From Notolepis coatsorum (taxonomy: Eukaryota > Chordata > Actinopteri > Aulopiformes > Paralepididae), in NCBI GenBank assembly GCA_963971535.1, contig OZ020589.1:92155682-92219681 (forward strand): a DNA stretch of 64,000 nt. The letters are read 5' to 3'. The position numbers were made by a program, and so were the translations under genes. The notes beneath the pieces were generated by a model. The model worked only from the letters and a program-made list of their open reading frames with translations. It did not search any database and had not been told where the DNA came from. This document shows positions 43,353 to 54,034 of the stretch, piece by piece; positions within the stretch are counted from its first letter, which is position 1, and each line of letters starts with the position of its first letter.

Positions 43353-44048
43353 TAGGGGTGGGCAATATGACGATATTAAATAAATATCGGGTACAGTTCA
43401 TTAACACAATGAGCGCCACGCATCATGAGCATCTTATAGCTCTACTGCCAGCGCTGTAAGCCTATGGAGTCGCTCACCTTCTTTGCAGGGCTATAACTTT
43501 TAAAATATTATAGCTATATCGACATTACTATGGCCCATTCAACATCGGGTATCTATCGTTCCGGATGTGGGAACGTTATATTTCTCCATTCATACATTGT
43601 CGTTTAATACCGTCGTGAATAAAAGTATCTTTTTAGAGTGGTCTGCAGTAATTCCTAGAATGCGAGTTATAGGCCCCGATGCATATTATACATAGTCGTC
43701 CCTATATACGCTACATTAAAAAATTCAAATGCATATGATCGGTATACATTATGCTCCATCATGCGTGAAGGAAAGGGGGGGGGGGGGTCGTTTATGATTC
43801 CTTGATTGTCAATAACGGCTTTCTTTAGTACGACATCATACGTTGATCAGATGGATTGCAATGAAATAAATGGACAATCGAGCTGGAATTAACGTTAGAT
43901 ACCTCTTACCTGTGGCCGATGAGCCTGGAGAAAAAAATATTCCAATTATTTGATTTCCAATATATAATATATCGCAATATATATCGTGTATCGTGATAGA
44001 GCCAAAAAAAATCATGATATCATTTAGAGGCCATATCGCCCAGCCCTA
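43353..44048. mobile_element. hAT MITE (TAGGGGTGGGCAATAT), 696 bp
   Basis: Ends read TAGGGGTGGGCAATATGACG and, inverted, TAGGGCTGGGCGATATGGCC. The duplication 'attcgaac' is at 43345-43352 and 44049-44056. It carries a piggyBac-type fragment (43401-43936). Confidence 0.92.
43401..43936. mobile_element. piggyBac MITE fragment, related to 58362-60452
   Basis: Begins TTAACACAATGAGCGCCACGC. It runs antiparallel to 58790-60452 (for example 'catattgcccattcaacatcggg'-type blocks, 'attcatacattgtcgttta', 'caatcgagctggaattaacg'). The far end is truncated. Confidence 0.65.
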
Positions 44049-44267
44049 ATTCGAACATTCGCCAGGGTTTTTAATCATGCAAACAATTTGCTCCTAAATA
44101 GGGAGGTGTAGTCTGACGTCACTTTGGACCGCCCGCGAGGTCCACTCGTACAGGGATTTATCATTGGGAAAACGGATTATCGGCTATTGTAACAATTCTA
44201 CCTCATGAACATTGGAAAGCTTTCCATTTTTGCACAAAATGAGTTCCCTTCTATCACTAAAATTATT

Positions 44268-44745
44268 AAAAAAAAAGTATCCACTTTTTCTCCCCATTTT
44301 CAATTTTTCTCCCATCCCAATTTCGTATTATCCAATTCTTCCCTCCCCTGTCTTGAACGTTGCTAGACTATGCCTCCCACTGGTCGGTTGTAGTGAGGAC
44401 AGAAGCCTTGCATCACGTGTCCCCTCCGGTACACGAGGAGGCAGCCTGTCGTATCTTTTCACCTGTACAGCACGGTCTCTCAGTGGCGAGGAGTAACGCG
44501 TTGGAGGCTCACGCTGCCCCCGCTACTTCCTGCTTCCGCCACACCGGCGTCACCAAACCGACCTGTAGGAGTCGCTGTCTACAACGTCCAATCCCCACCC
44601 ACCGGCTTTCCCACCCTCTTAACACTTGCCAATTGTGTTAGTATGAACGACCGGCCAGCCGGTAGCAACGCCAAGAGCTGGGCTCGAACCCAGCGTCTCC
44701 TGCGTTAGTGGCGAGCGCCTTGCCCACTGCGCCAATTAGCCGCCC
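44268..44745 (-). mobile_element. Family-S SINE, full length
   Basis: Antisense head 'gggcggctaattggcgcagtg' with B-box 'gggttcgagccc', core 'acagcgactcctacaggtcg' and tail 'gggagaaaaattg...gtggatac' with poly-A. The imperfect duplication 'actaaaattatt'/'actaacattatt' is at 44256-44267 and 44746-44757. Confidence 0.9.
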
Positions 44746-46290
44746 ACTAACATTATTTGCTAAGCATTTTTGGTTGAAATTAAATTTGACGATTTTCTTT
44801 TTACAATTAATTGTGAATATTTTCATGTTAAGCTATAGATTGTGGATGAATACGCACAGAAAGGTACACCATACAAATGTTGATGCTTTATTTGTTTTAA
44901 ACGAGACAATTTAGAAATGGCAATGGGCAAATACATTGTGTTTTCAAGATGGTGGACCGGCGGGGCGGCTGGGTGGCGCAGCGGACTAAGCGCTTGTCAC
45001 CAACACGAGAGACACTGGTATCGAATCCGGCTGTCAGCGTTGCCTCCGGCTTGGCCGGCCGTCATACTGGCTCAATTGGCAGTCAGTGGGAGGGAAGCCG
45101 GTGGGGTGGTATTCTGGTCGTTGTAAACAGCGACTCCTACAGGTCGGTCAGGGCACCTGCACAGCGAGGGAGGGAGATGGTGAGGGTAGTGTGACCTCCC
45201 ACACGTTACACCTCGCCAATGAGAGTCCGCGCTGGCAGGTAAAAAGATGCTAGTGGCTGTCTACGAGTCCTATGTCTCGGAGGAAGCATCCGATAGACTT
45301 CAGGGCTCCCTAGACCGACGAGTGGGGGGCACATGCGAGCAACGACCAGGAAGGCAGAATCTGCACCTGGCTCGCTGATAACAAACTATCATTACACCTG
45401 GGTAAAACAGAGTCCATTCTCTTCGGATCAAATAACAAACTCAGCAAAACCGACGGCTTCTCAGTTACAGTGGGTGACAATATTGTCAAAAGGAAAGATT
45501 CAATTACATACCTAGGTTCCATCCTAGAGGCAAATCTTTCCTGTGACAAAATGGCATCCAAAAGGTAATCAAAAAAGTCAACCAACGAACTAGATTCTTG
45601 TACCGGATCTCCTCTCTGGTAAACAAGAATACCCTGAAGACTCTGGCAGGAGCACTCATTCAAGGGTACTACGACTATGCTTGCATCTCATGGTACCAAA
45701 GCACCTCAAAAGGCGCTAAAAGCAAGATTACAAACATCACAAAACAAACTGGTCAGACTACTACTTGACCTTACTCCTAGAACCCACCTCACCCCTGCCC
45801 ACTTTGACTACCTAGGATGGATTAGAGTAGACGACAGAGCCTGGTCTACAAGATACACTATACGACTAATAGGGATACCCCGATCATGTTTTTTGCCACC
45901 GATACCGATCGTCTATGAGCCATATCGGCCGATACCGATCGCTTTTGGTTTAAAAAATAAAATAAAAATTACTTTTTTTTATATATAAAATATATATATT
46001 ATATAATTATACTTGCAGTTGTATATCTGCGAGACATCGCCACCACGCAACAAGTCAAAATGCTCGCTATCTGCAAACAGCTCCACTGTCTGTGTGTATA
46101 CTCTGCTTTGGTCAGCATGCCCTCAGCGTCCCCAGTCAGAGCGATAGTTCAACAGGGTCTGAAACGTGTTATGAAGCATGATAGCTAATTAGCCAATGTT
46201 CAGCTGCAAAAACGAATAATGTAAATTATGTTATAAGACATTGATATCAGGAGCTATCTGTAGCTACTGCTAGCCGGCTAGATGACGTTA

Positions 46291-47472
46291 GGGAGGGGCA
46301 ACTAGCGGCCCTCACCGACGCTCCATGCGGCCCCAGGCCAATATTAAATTTTGTTTATTTTATTTTATTTTTTGCATTCGACTAAGAGGTTGGCAGTCGA
46401 CTACGGCTCCTTTCGATCGATTAGTCGACTAATAGGGGTCAGCCCTAGTGTGGACATATTCAACGCTGTTGAAAGTGCCGTGCAGCAATATGGGGGGGTT
46501 TGATAAACTGTCCGCTGTTGTTACCGATGGAGCACCCGCAATGAAAGGAAAACACACAGGATTCGCCGGGCTTCTAAGGCAGAGTGGCGTTGAGTGTCCA
46601 ATGCTGCACTGCATTATACATCAGGTAAGTTCGCTAACATAATTTCCATCTATTGTGGGTCACTAATAATCAGGGGTGCAGTGGTCATGCCACGCGGTAC
46701 CACGCCGTCCCAGCACTTTTCTGAGCAGAACTATGCGCACAGACACAAACATTTTACGCTATTTCATCTGATTCAGATCGCATGCACAAACATTGAAGTT
46801 GACATTCCTTCTGTTGTGCGCCAACAGGAGAGACCACAAGTGTCTCATTAAAGACAGAACCATTATTGACCCACTGTGGGGGGAGGGTGAATGTCATGCC
46901 AGTTTGATAAAGGGTCAATGGGAGGCATGTAGAATTGCACAAAAAGGAATTCATTATTCTGATGAGTATTGCACTTGGCTACTTGTTTACTTTTGTAGTG
47001 TTCAGATAACACTGAAAATGCATGTTATGGATATGAAGCACTCAGGAATGTTTTGTTTAGTAGCAGGATACAAGTTTATACATTTAACAAAATCATTTAT
47101 TATTGCACTTTTGATTTACTGTTGTAGTGAAATGCAGCAGGAATGCTGCGTTGTGTTTGTTGAGCAGTGGGCTTAATTATAATTAGTCATTTTTGTATAT
47201 ATTTGGGTTACACAGCAATACTTTCAAATTCAGCTGTATTTATAAATTCATGAAGTTGAAATTAAGCATTACTAAATGCGTTTGAAATGGAATAAAAACA
47301 AAGTTAAAACAAATTATAATTGTTTATATGCCTTATTTATCACATCTGTGACTATTATGGAATATTTGAGTGATGGGGTACTACTGGCGGGACTGCCGAT
47401 AAACAATGCGGCCCCCCAGATTGAGTGTGGAAATTTAGTGGCTCTCACCATATACAAAGTTGCCCACCCCTG
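46291..47472 (+). mobile_element. Nested Charlie-like hAT with transposase relic
   Basis: The right end, inverted, reads CAGGGGTGGGCAACTTTG; the left end is damaged (gggaggggcaactagcggccc). A short duplication 'gttag' flanks it, within the host unit 'acgttagacaatgc' that is uninterrupted at 51387. It contains a MITE end at about 46379-46437 ('...gtcgactaataggggtcagcccta'). Confidence 0.7.
46441..46625 (+). pseudogene. hAT transposase fragment
   Basis: Reads VDIFNAVESAVQQYGG, a frameshift in a G-run, then FDKLSAVVTDGAPAMKGKHT, GFAGLLRQSGVECPMLHCIIHQ. 'VTDGAPAM' and 'CIIHQ' are hallmark motifs of Charlie/GTF2IRD2-like hAT transposases. Only about 60 residues survive. Confidence 0.85.
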
Positions 47473-48420
47473 GTTAGACAATGCATCATGTATTAAAATA
47501 AAGTGAACTATTTAGTTTACTGGGTCATTTCGTTAAAACTAACATGAGCTAACGTTAGCTACCTAGGTCTCATGCTGGCGCATCCCTATCATTCTTAAAC
47601 TGAAATGCGCATTTGTTGATATGAGGAGCTATCGGTAGCTAGCAAGTTAGACAATGCATCATGTATTAAACTAAAGTGAATAGTTGACTGTGTAGTTTTG
47701 TTTAAACAGTAACGTTAGGTCGGTAGCTAACGTTAGCTCACGAGCGATAGCTAGTTAGCCAACGCTAGCCAGCCCAGCACTTGCGAAAACGAATACCAAA
47801 CTGATGATATCAGACGTTGATATCAGGAGCTATCAGTAGCTAGATAACACGCCTCATGTATTAAACAAAAGTGAATAGATGACTGGGCCAATAGATGACT
47901 GGGTTGAAAGAGGAGCTCTGCGGTGCTCATGCAGTCGACTCTTGCCGAAGGGTTTGTTGACATGATGGGTCTGGGAGGGGGAGGAGGAGGAGGAAGGGGC
48001 AATACGTGCAGCAGCAGCTGTGAGAGAAGAGCGAGTGAGAACTCCGCAGAGAATTGGATCATGTTTTCCGTATCATCGATCGGTTTTCACGATCGGCGAA
48101 AATAAAGCATTATCGGAATTCACCAATATCATATTTATACTGAATATCGGCCAATACCGATCGCTGGCCGATCGATCGGGGCATCCCTAATGACTAAGGT
48201 ACCCATGTACATGTCAAAATACTTCCCAAAGGTCAGTGAATACCACAACCACAACACCAGAGGAACCTCAACAAATCATGTTAAACCCAGATTCGGCTCA
48301 AACAAGGGACTAAACACATTTCGCAAAATATGCCACATCAATGTGGAACGCCCTACCCAAAGCTGTAAAGGAATGTGAATCCCTACCCACATTCAAAACC
48401 ACTCAACCTGTTCCACCCGA

Positions 48421-48438
48421 CGGGGTCGGTACCGACCC
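48421..48438. repeat. Perfect 18-bp palindrome
   Basis: 'ggggtcggtaccgacccc' is fully self-complementary. It lies about 13 bp from where the LINE coding sequence breaks off, so it may be a subterminal part of an unidentified element. Confidence 0.7.
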
Positions 48439-48621
48439 CAAAATGGCATCTGGTCATAAATCTATATTTTTCCGAGTGTTGCATATTTTTGCGATTTTTT
48501 TATCAAATGTTTTCAAGTATTAACATCACTAACATGTCACAAAAGCATGTAGAATGTATATTATCATCAATACGTTAGTTCAGCAATAGGTTAAAAGTGC
48601 CATTAGATAGTTTTATTATTA

Positions 48622-49434
48622 GGCGTGTTCGAGATGGGATAGGCGGACGCAGATCTGTGCAGGTTTTACTACGGCCTTGCCAAGCGCGTTGCATGCCGGT
48701 TAGAATGTTGTCCGACTTGCTCTGAAAATCTGACGAGGCGAGGCGCGGAACTCTCGCGGGAGCGAGCCACGCACAGCCTTCAGAGCGAGGCTCCACAGTA
48801 CCTCTCACTCGGCTGCTCCCGGCTGGGAAGCGACTTGCTACGGTCGCGCAAAGCGCCTATTGGCTCAGAAAAGTTGTCAGTCACCAGCCATGTGACAGCC
48901 AGGGAGTTATGAGACGTTTGATTGATTGATTGAAAACTTTATTATGTTATGCGTTATCATCATATCATCATGATAAACTTCAAGCTGTCAGACACACACA
49001 CATGCGTCGTCTGTTTTGCCTCAATACTGTATATATAATTCTGTTTTGCCTCAATATACACAGTATACATATATATATTGATGCAAAACAGAATTATTCA
49101 GCAGTGTGTTGTGTGTGCGTGCGGCCAGGAGCGCGCAACAAGATGGTATACATTATGGTATATGAATAGTATATTCCACTATAGCAGTATATGGTGTGCT
49201 GTACATTTGAATCTGATCTAATTTTGCACACGGCCATCGCATTATAATGAGCTGGACAGACCTGTAATGTGTGTGTGGTGACGTGAAAGCGTATCTGCCA
49301 TGCGAGACTAGGCGAGAGGCTCTTGTGAAATCGGCAGTGTCCGCCTTTTTAACTCCTCCCCCGGCTTCACTCAGCTACTCTCGTCTACTAGTCGAGGCAA
49401 ACCGAAATCCATCTCGAACAAGCCTATTATTAAA
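48622..49434. mobile_element. DNA transposon (GGCNTGTTCGAGATGG ends), 813 bp
   Basis: Ends read GGCGTGTTCGAGATGGGA and, inverted, GGCTTGTTCGAGATGGATT. The 8-bp duplication 'tattatta' is at 48614-48621 and 49435-49442. It includes a LINE tail scrap 'gattgattgattgaaaac' at 48920 and an inverted 'tctgttttgcctcaata' pair near 49010-49095. Superfamily uncertain (8-bp target but not the usual hAT ends). Confidence 0.8.
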
Positions 49435-49906
49435 TGTACAGCTCCGAGGCCGGCTCGCCTCGTTTAGGTGAAAGTAAGGTTGTAGCTCATTGTCTACCTT
49501 ACTACGATAGGAAAGAGGTGTTTTAAAAACATTTCGCTTAAGAATTATTGACGCGGAAATTCGAATCTGTGAATATCTTTCTAACTTTACCTAAGTCTCC
49601 CGATTCCGATACAATAAAGCGAGTCTTCATCACAAATCATATTCTCAAAATAATCTGACCGGCAGATATTATTGCTGGCGGACCTATTTCGGCCTGCGAG
49701 CCGCCTATTGCCGACCACTGCACTGAACTAGGATATCTGTATAACGTGCGTTTAGACAACACTATTTGGGACAGACCACACAGGCTATTTCCATATGATT
49801 AGGCTATTACTTCACATACAATATCATATCTAAATGAAATGCACAAAACAAAAAATGTATGTATATAACGTTACCCTGGTATAGATCTGTATGCATGTGT
49901 ATTTAT

Positions 49907-50376
49907 TAGTGCTGTCAAACGATTAAAATATTTAACTCGATGAATCGCATGATTGTCCATAGTTAACTCGCGATTAATCGCAAATTAATCGCATTTTTAT
50001 TTTTAATTTTATTTTATACCTTAAACAGATATTTTTCAAGTTCCAAGTTTTAATACTCTTATCAACATGCGAGTCAACAAATGCTTGCTTTGTGCAGCCA
50101 TTTAACACAAAAGGATGACCCTCATGCATTGCAAATTTGCATCAAATTCAAAACAGAGTGATGCACAAAATAACTTAAAAGAAAATAATAATTTAAAACA
50201 ATGAATAAAGTGTGCATGAAATAATAGGAGAAAGAAAACGTTAGGAACTTGTTACATTCACACACACAAGGGCTGATTAATCACACACCCCCCTCTCTCC
50301 CTCACACACACACTCTCCCAGCTCTTTTTCTCTTTTGCCCCTTCCTCATCTCTCTCACCCCCCTCTCTCTCTATAT

Positions 50377-50471
<95 letters not shown>

Positions 50472-50636
50472 CAGAAACAAACATAGTATCAATGAGAGCA
50501 TCAATAATACACCTGAGTGAAGTCTAGTAAAAAAGAAAAAAAAAAAAAATTTAGTTAATCTTGAGTTAAAAAAATTAGTGGCATTAATAGAATCGGGAGT
50601 TAACGCGATATTAACGCGATATATTTGACAGCCTTA
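49907..50636. mobile_element. hAT MITE (TAGTGCTGTCA), intact, 730 bp
   Basis: Ends read TAGTGCTGTCAAACGATT and, inverted, TAAGGCTGTCAAATATATCG. The duplication 'gtatttat' is at 49899-49906 and 50637-50644. The interior closely matches 32841-34200, including the (ct)n(ca)n tract. Confidence 0.92.
50379..50469. repeat. Microsatellite (ca)45 inside the hAT MITE
   Basis: Uninterrupted ca units preceded by ct-rich DNA. It occupies the same place as (ca)67 in the sister copy, so the repeat was carried by the transposon. Confidence 0.97.
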
Positions 50637-50644
50637 GTATTTAT

Positions 50645-51175
50645 TCATAACGTTATACATATTCGTTAACGTTAGATCGTGAATGGCTTTTACATTGAAA
50701 AATGTACTTGTCACGTGGTTCCGTTCTCCATTCTTCACATCAAAAATGAAAAACGAACTATCAAAAGTACACAGCCCATTATTTACTCCTTTCTTTTTAT
50801 TCTGACACCAAAATACGAAAAACAGCTCCGTATTTCAGTTTTTCCCAGTTTTTTCGATTTTGGTTTCAAACGGAAATAGGAAAACACCTTGTATTTCCGT
50901 TTTTTGTTTGTTTTTCCGTTTGAAACGAAAAACGAACTATCAAAACGTACACGGACCGTAGAGCCGCCTACAAAGCTTCTCAGGGATTACGTCACACACG
51001 CAACAGATTACCGTAGTATTCTGTGCAATGCGCCAGTCAATTTAAGTATAATGCAAACGGTCCGTGAAAGCCGGACATTATCATGAATTTATAAACCCCC
51101 CCCAGACGGCCCGGACAGGGCGTGAAAAGAGGACATGTCCGGGCAAAAGAGGACGTTTGGTCACCCTACCTCAGC
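50645..51175. other. Unassigned DNA with a MITE end
   Basis: Contains inverted-looking 'cggaaatagg...tatttccgttttt' at about 50870-50900. A right MITE terminus 'ggacatgtccgggcaaaagaggacgtttggtcacccta' lies at about 51138-51175. No partner end found; no gene. Confidence 0.4.
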
Positions 51176-51186
51176 TAGAATACGCA

Positions 51187-51480
51187 TTGAATCAATGTTA
51201 TAAGACATTGATATCAGGAGCTATCTGTAGCTACTGCTAGCCCGCTAGATAACGTTAAGACAATTTAGTTTACTGGGACATATAGATCTAACGTGAGCTA
51301 GCTAACGAGGGAACGGAGGTATTATGCACTCGAGTCGACTATTGCTGGAGCATTTGTTGATATCAGCAGCTATCAGTAGCTAGCCAGCTAGATACCGTTA
51401 GACAATGCCTCGTCGTCATGTATTAAACTAAAAGTGAATAGTTGACTGGGTCATTGTTTAAACAGTAACGGTAGCTCATG
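51187..51480. mobile_element. Fragment of the TAGGGATGCCCCGATC hAT family
   Basis: Two units 'gatatcaggagctatctgtag' (51208) and 'gatatcagcagctatcagtag' (51358) with 'gttagacaatgcctcgtcgtcatgtattaaac' match the interior of 45870-48189. The ends are missing. Confidence 0.7.
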
Positions 51481-51872
51481 GAGGTCCGATCTAGACTAGA
51501 GCAGACTGCCTCTGTGTTGATACGAGCAGAAGCCAATAGTATCCCGCTGCAGGGCTGGCCCGGCTGGGCGGATATGACTCGTTGCCACGTTTTTTTTCAA
51601 AATAAGAGTATCATACGAACCGAATGTTGCTAACTGCCGGAGCCATCGATATTATGACTCTAGCTGCGCTTGGGGCGGAAATGAGACCTGCACAGATTTT
51701 CAAAATAAGAGTATCATTATGAACTACACGTCTACACGCCACACGGCGGGCAGACCTCTCAGTGGCAAGCGCCAAAGGTAAAAACTGAGCGCCCCTGGCG
51801 GGTGGTGGGCTTAAATTTCGCCCCCTGGTCATAGCATCAAATTAGTATTTAGATAAACCACAGAAAAAATCA

Positions 51873-52031
51873 GCTCGGCTGGTTGAAGTGGGGCTAGGTA
51901 GCAAGCAGGCTAAATGCTCCGTGACGCTCGGCTGGTTGAAGTGGAGCTAGGTAGCCAGCAGGCTAAATGCTCCGTGACGCTCGGCTGGTTGAAGTGGAGC
52001 TAGGTAGCCAGCAGGCTAAATGCTCCGCGAC
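51873..52031. repeat. Minisatellite block A, 53-bp unit, 3 copies
   Basis: Units start at 51873, 51926 and 51979 with 'gctcggctggttgaagtgg'. They differ by single bases. Confidence 0.97.
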
Positions 52032-52034
52032 GCT

Positions 52035-52367
52035 GAACTGCCTGCGCCGGTCTGTCTGTCGAAGACCGAGGGAACCACATCAGGCTTCAGCTGATTAGTA
52101 GTCTTCTGGACAAACCTCCCACCCCCAACAACATAATCCGAGGCAATGAAGTGTTCGCTGCAGATCTTCATTCCCTGTCCAACAGGCTGATCGCGCCGCC
52201 TGAGTGCAGCCAGCCTGAGTCAACGTGCCAACAACACTGTTTTTTTTCACTGGTAGTTTGTGGAAATTAACCAACTTTCCTCTCTCTTTCACACGGTAAA
52301 ATTTGTTTGAACAGCCAGGAGCAATACAAAAAGAACCACTGCGGTGCCGTTGTTTTGTAGGCAACAT
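52035..52367 (-). pseudogene. THAP-domain coding copy 1, frameshifted
   Basis: From ATG at 52367: MLPTKQRHRSGSFCIAPGCS then FYRVKERGKLVNFHKLPVKK, the first half of a THAP domain (C-x4-C and FHxxP). The second half, RRRDQPVGQGMKICSEHF, then DYVVGGGRFVQKT and NQLKPDVVPSVF, lies in another frame, so an indel between them breaks the gene. THAP domains occur in host proteins and in Kolobok/P-type transposases. The setting between minisatellite blocks favours a transposon origin. Confidence 0.7.
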
Positions 52368-52480
52368 TTTATTTACTGACTGACCCGACAATCCATGTTC
52401 ACTATAGGCAGCTAACCAGCAGTGTATACACCAAACCAACACCGTGACGTCAGCAACAAAATGGCTAAATGCTCCGCGAC

Positions 52481-52851
52481 GCTCGGCTGGTTGAAGTGGA
52501 GCTAGGTAGCCAGCAGGCTAAATGCTCCGCGACGCTCGGCTGGTTGAAATGGAGCTAGGTAGCCAGCAGGCTAAATGCTCCGCGACGCTCGGCTGGTTGA
52601 AGTGGAGCTAGGTAGCCAGCAGGCTAAATGCTCCGCGACGCTCGGCTGGTTGAAGTGGAGCTAGGTAGCCAGCAGGCTAAATGCTCTGCGACGCTCGGCT
52701 GGTTGAAGTGGAGCTAGGTAGCCAGCAGGCTAAATGCTCCGCGACGCTCGGCTGGTTGAAGTGGAGCTAGGTAGCCAGCAGGCTAAATGCTCCGCGACGC
52801 TCGGCTGGTTGAAGTGGAGCTAGGTAGCCAGCAGGCTAAATGCTCCGCAAC
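52481..52851. repeat. Minisatellite block B, 53-bp unit, 7 copies
   Basis: Units start at 52481, 52534, 52587, 52640, 52693, 52746 and 52799, with at most one or two changes each. Same unit as block A. Not a CRISPR: there are no unique spacers between units. Confidence 0.97.
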
Positions 52852-52854
52852 GCT

Positions 52855-53187
52855 GAACTTCCTGCGCCGGTCTGTCTGTCGAAGACCGAGGGAACCGCAT
52901 CAGGCTTCAGCTGATTAGTGGTCTTCTGGACAAACCTCCCACCCCCAACAACATAATCCGAGGCAATGAAGTGTTCGCTGCAGATCTTCATTCCCTGTCC
53001 AACAGGCTGATCGCACCGCCTGAGTGCAGCCAGCCTGAGCCAACAACACTGTTTTTTTCACTGGTCGTTTGTGGAAATTAACCAACTTTCCTCTCTCTTT
53101 CACACAGTAAAATTAGTTTGAACAGCCAGGAGCAATACAAAAAGAACCACCGCGGTCCCGTTGTTTTGTAGGCAAGATTTAATTTAC
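52855..53187 (-). pseudogene. THAP-domain coding copy 2, start lost
   Basis: Duplicate of 52035-52367 with scattered differences. The start ATG is changed to ATC, one extra change removes a stretch after PVKK, and the second half (MKICSEHFIASDYVVGGG) is again in a different frame. The duplication unit is minisatellite plus THAP segment. Confidence 0.7.
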
Positions 53188-53569
53188 TGACTGACCCGAC
53201 AATCCATGTTCACTATAGGCAGCTAACCAGCAGTGTATACACCAAACCAACACCGTGATGTCAGCTACAAAATGGCGCCGCCCATGGCGAAAACAGGGAA
53301 ATTATATTTGATTTTTCAGACAAATAAGCAGGATTTCACATTTTATTATAGGACCCTGTCTTACACAAGGTACACAACAAACAAACTAGGATCACATTGT
53401 TCAATGCTTCATCTCCCCTTTAATACCTGGATGGTGCAGGCTAACTGGCTACCGTTATGAGAGCTAACGTTGATACCTACTAAACTGGCTACCGGTGCTG
53501 TGATTTGTTTACTTGGTAACACAGGTTGCTAAGGAATTTAGGTTTCGAGGTTGAAGAAAGTGCACCTTT

Positions 53570-53768
53570 AGGTTGAAAGAACGGCCCTAATGTCAACGTG
53601 TTTCAATATAAGCGTTATGTATTGTGATAACGAGTATATTGTTAGCCAGCCGCCCCCCCCCCCCCCCCGCTGATGAAAATGAAAGTCATACCGTCATATA
53701 CCGTATACCGGGGTATTATGTCAGCAAGGTATGACTGTATGAAAAAAATGATACCGCCCAAGCCTAAT
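53570..53768. mobile_element. hAT MITE right end ('ccgcccaagccta')
   Basis: 'gtataccggggtattatg...aaaatgataccgcccaagccta' inverted starts TAGGCTTGGGCGGTATC, a common fish hAT terminus. A poly-C run lies at 53653-53669. The left end was not found. Confidence 0.5.
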
Positions 53769-54034
53769 GTCATATATGTCACTATATAATGTCACTATGA
53801 ATTGAAAATGGGGGACCCTGATTTAAACAAGACAAACGTCTTTCTCTGGTTTGCATCCCCTTAACAATTGTGTGTATTGAGCCGTACTGTATTGTACTCA
53901 TTCTGCAATCTGTTAAATGAAGTTTTCATTAATTCATTCATTCAAGGGGAGGGGGGAATTGGCATAACGACTAAATTGGGATGAGAGAAAAACAGGAGGA
54001 GAAAAAGTGGAAAAAAAGATGGTGGACCGGCCGG

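Larger units (their letters stand above)
42747..44150. mobile_element. piggyBac-type element, composite and decayed
   Basis: The left end TTAAGCCCGAGTGATCCGG with 'ggaccgcaaatgacatcac' pairs with the inverse of 'gtcactttggaccgcccgcg' and 'aggtccactcg' at about 44118-44148. The right TTAA is lost. Inside are a hAT end near 42821, a 'cagggctccagactaac' MITE end at 43051 and the hAT at 43353-44048. Confidence 0.45.
45870..48189. mobile_element. hAT element (TAGGGATRCCCCGATC), 2320 bp with nested hAT
   Basis: Ends read TAGGGATACCCCGATCATG and, inverted, TAGGGATGCCCCGATCGATC. The duplication acgactaa/atgactaa (one mismatch) is at 45862-45869 and 48190-48197. The interior has several diverged copies of 'gatatcaggagctatc...tagctag' (about 46246, 47618, 47820). 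A relative is at 54869-58119 and a fragment at 51187-51480. Confidence 0.88.
45344..48408 (+). pseudogene. Family-L reverse transcriptase fragment, interrupted
   Basis: Reads WLADNKLSLHLGKTESILF, GSNNKLSKTDGFSVTVGDN, ITYLGSILEANLSCDKMAS (one codon-length deletion shifts the frame near 45558), TLAGALIQGYYDYACIS, LDLTPRTHLTPAHFDYLGW, and after the hAT resumes TKVPMYMSKYFPKVSEYHNHN to ...MWNALPKAVKECES. The catalytic box lies upstream of the truncation. Non-functional. Confidence 0.85.
45344..53945 (+). mobile_element. Family-L LINE inserted in the SINE, itself invaded
   Basis: RT coding sequence is at 45344-45869 and 48190-48408. The 3' UTR and 'ttcattcattc' tail are at 53785-53945, all sense strand, all matching the LINE at 23545-26655. 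The parts are separated by a hAT (45870-48189) and by a 5.4 kb block (48409-53784) of other elements. The SINE resumes immediately after the tail. Confidence 0.82.
44963..54018 (+). mobile_element. Family-S SINE split by about 8.6 kb of nested insertions
   Basis: The 5' part is 44963-45343 (head 'gggcggctgggtggcgcagcgg', core 'aacagcgactcctacaggtcgg'). The 3' part is 53946-54018 ('aattggcataacgactaaattgggatgagag' with A-rich tail). The target duplication 'aagatggtggaccgg' is present at about 44946-44960 and again at about 54014-54030, which proves the two parts are one insertion. Joined, they cover the whole SINE with no gap. Confidence 0.85.

Noticed and set aside
50249-50527. Open frame over the second CA repeat
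   Set aside because: Same artefact as at 33955.
52481-52851. CRISPR-like array
   Set aside because: Units are contiguous 53-bp repeats with no spacers, in a vertebrate genome.
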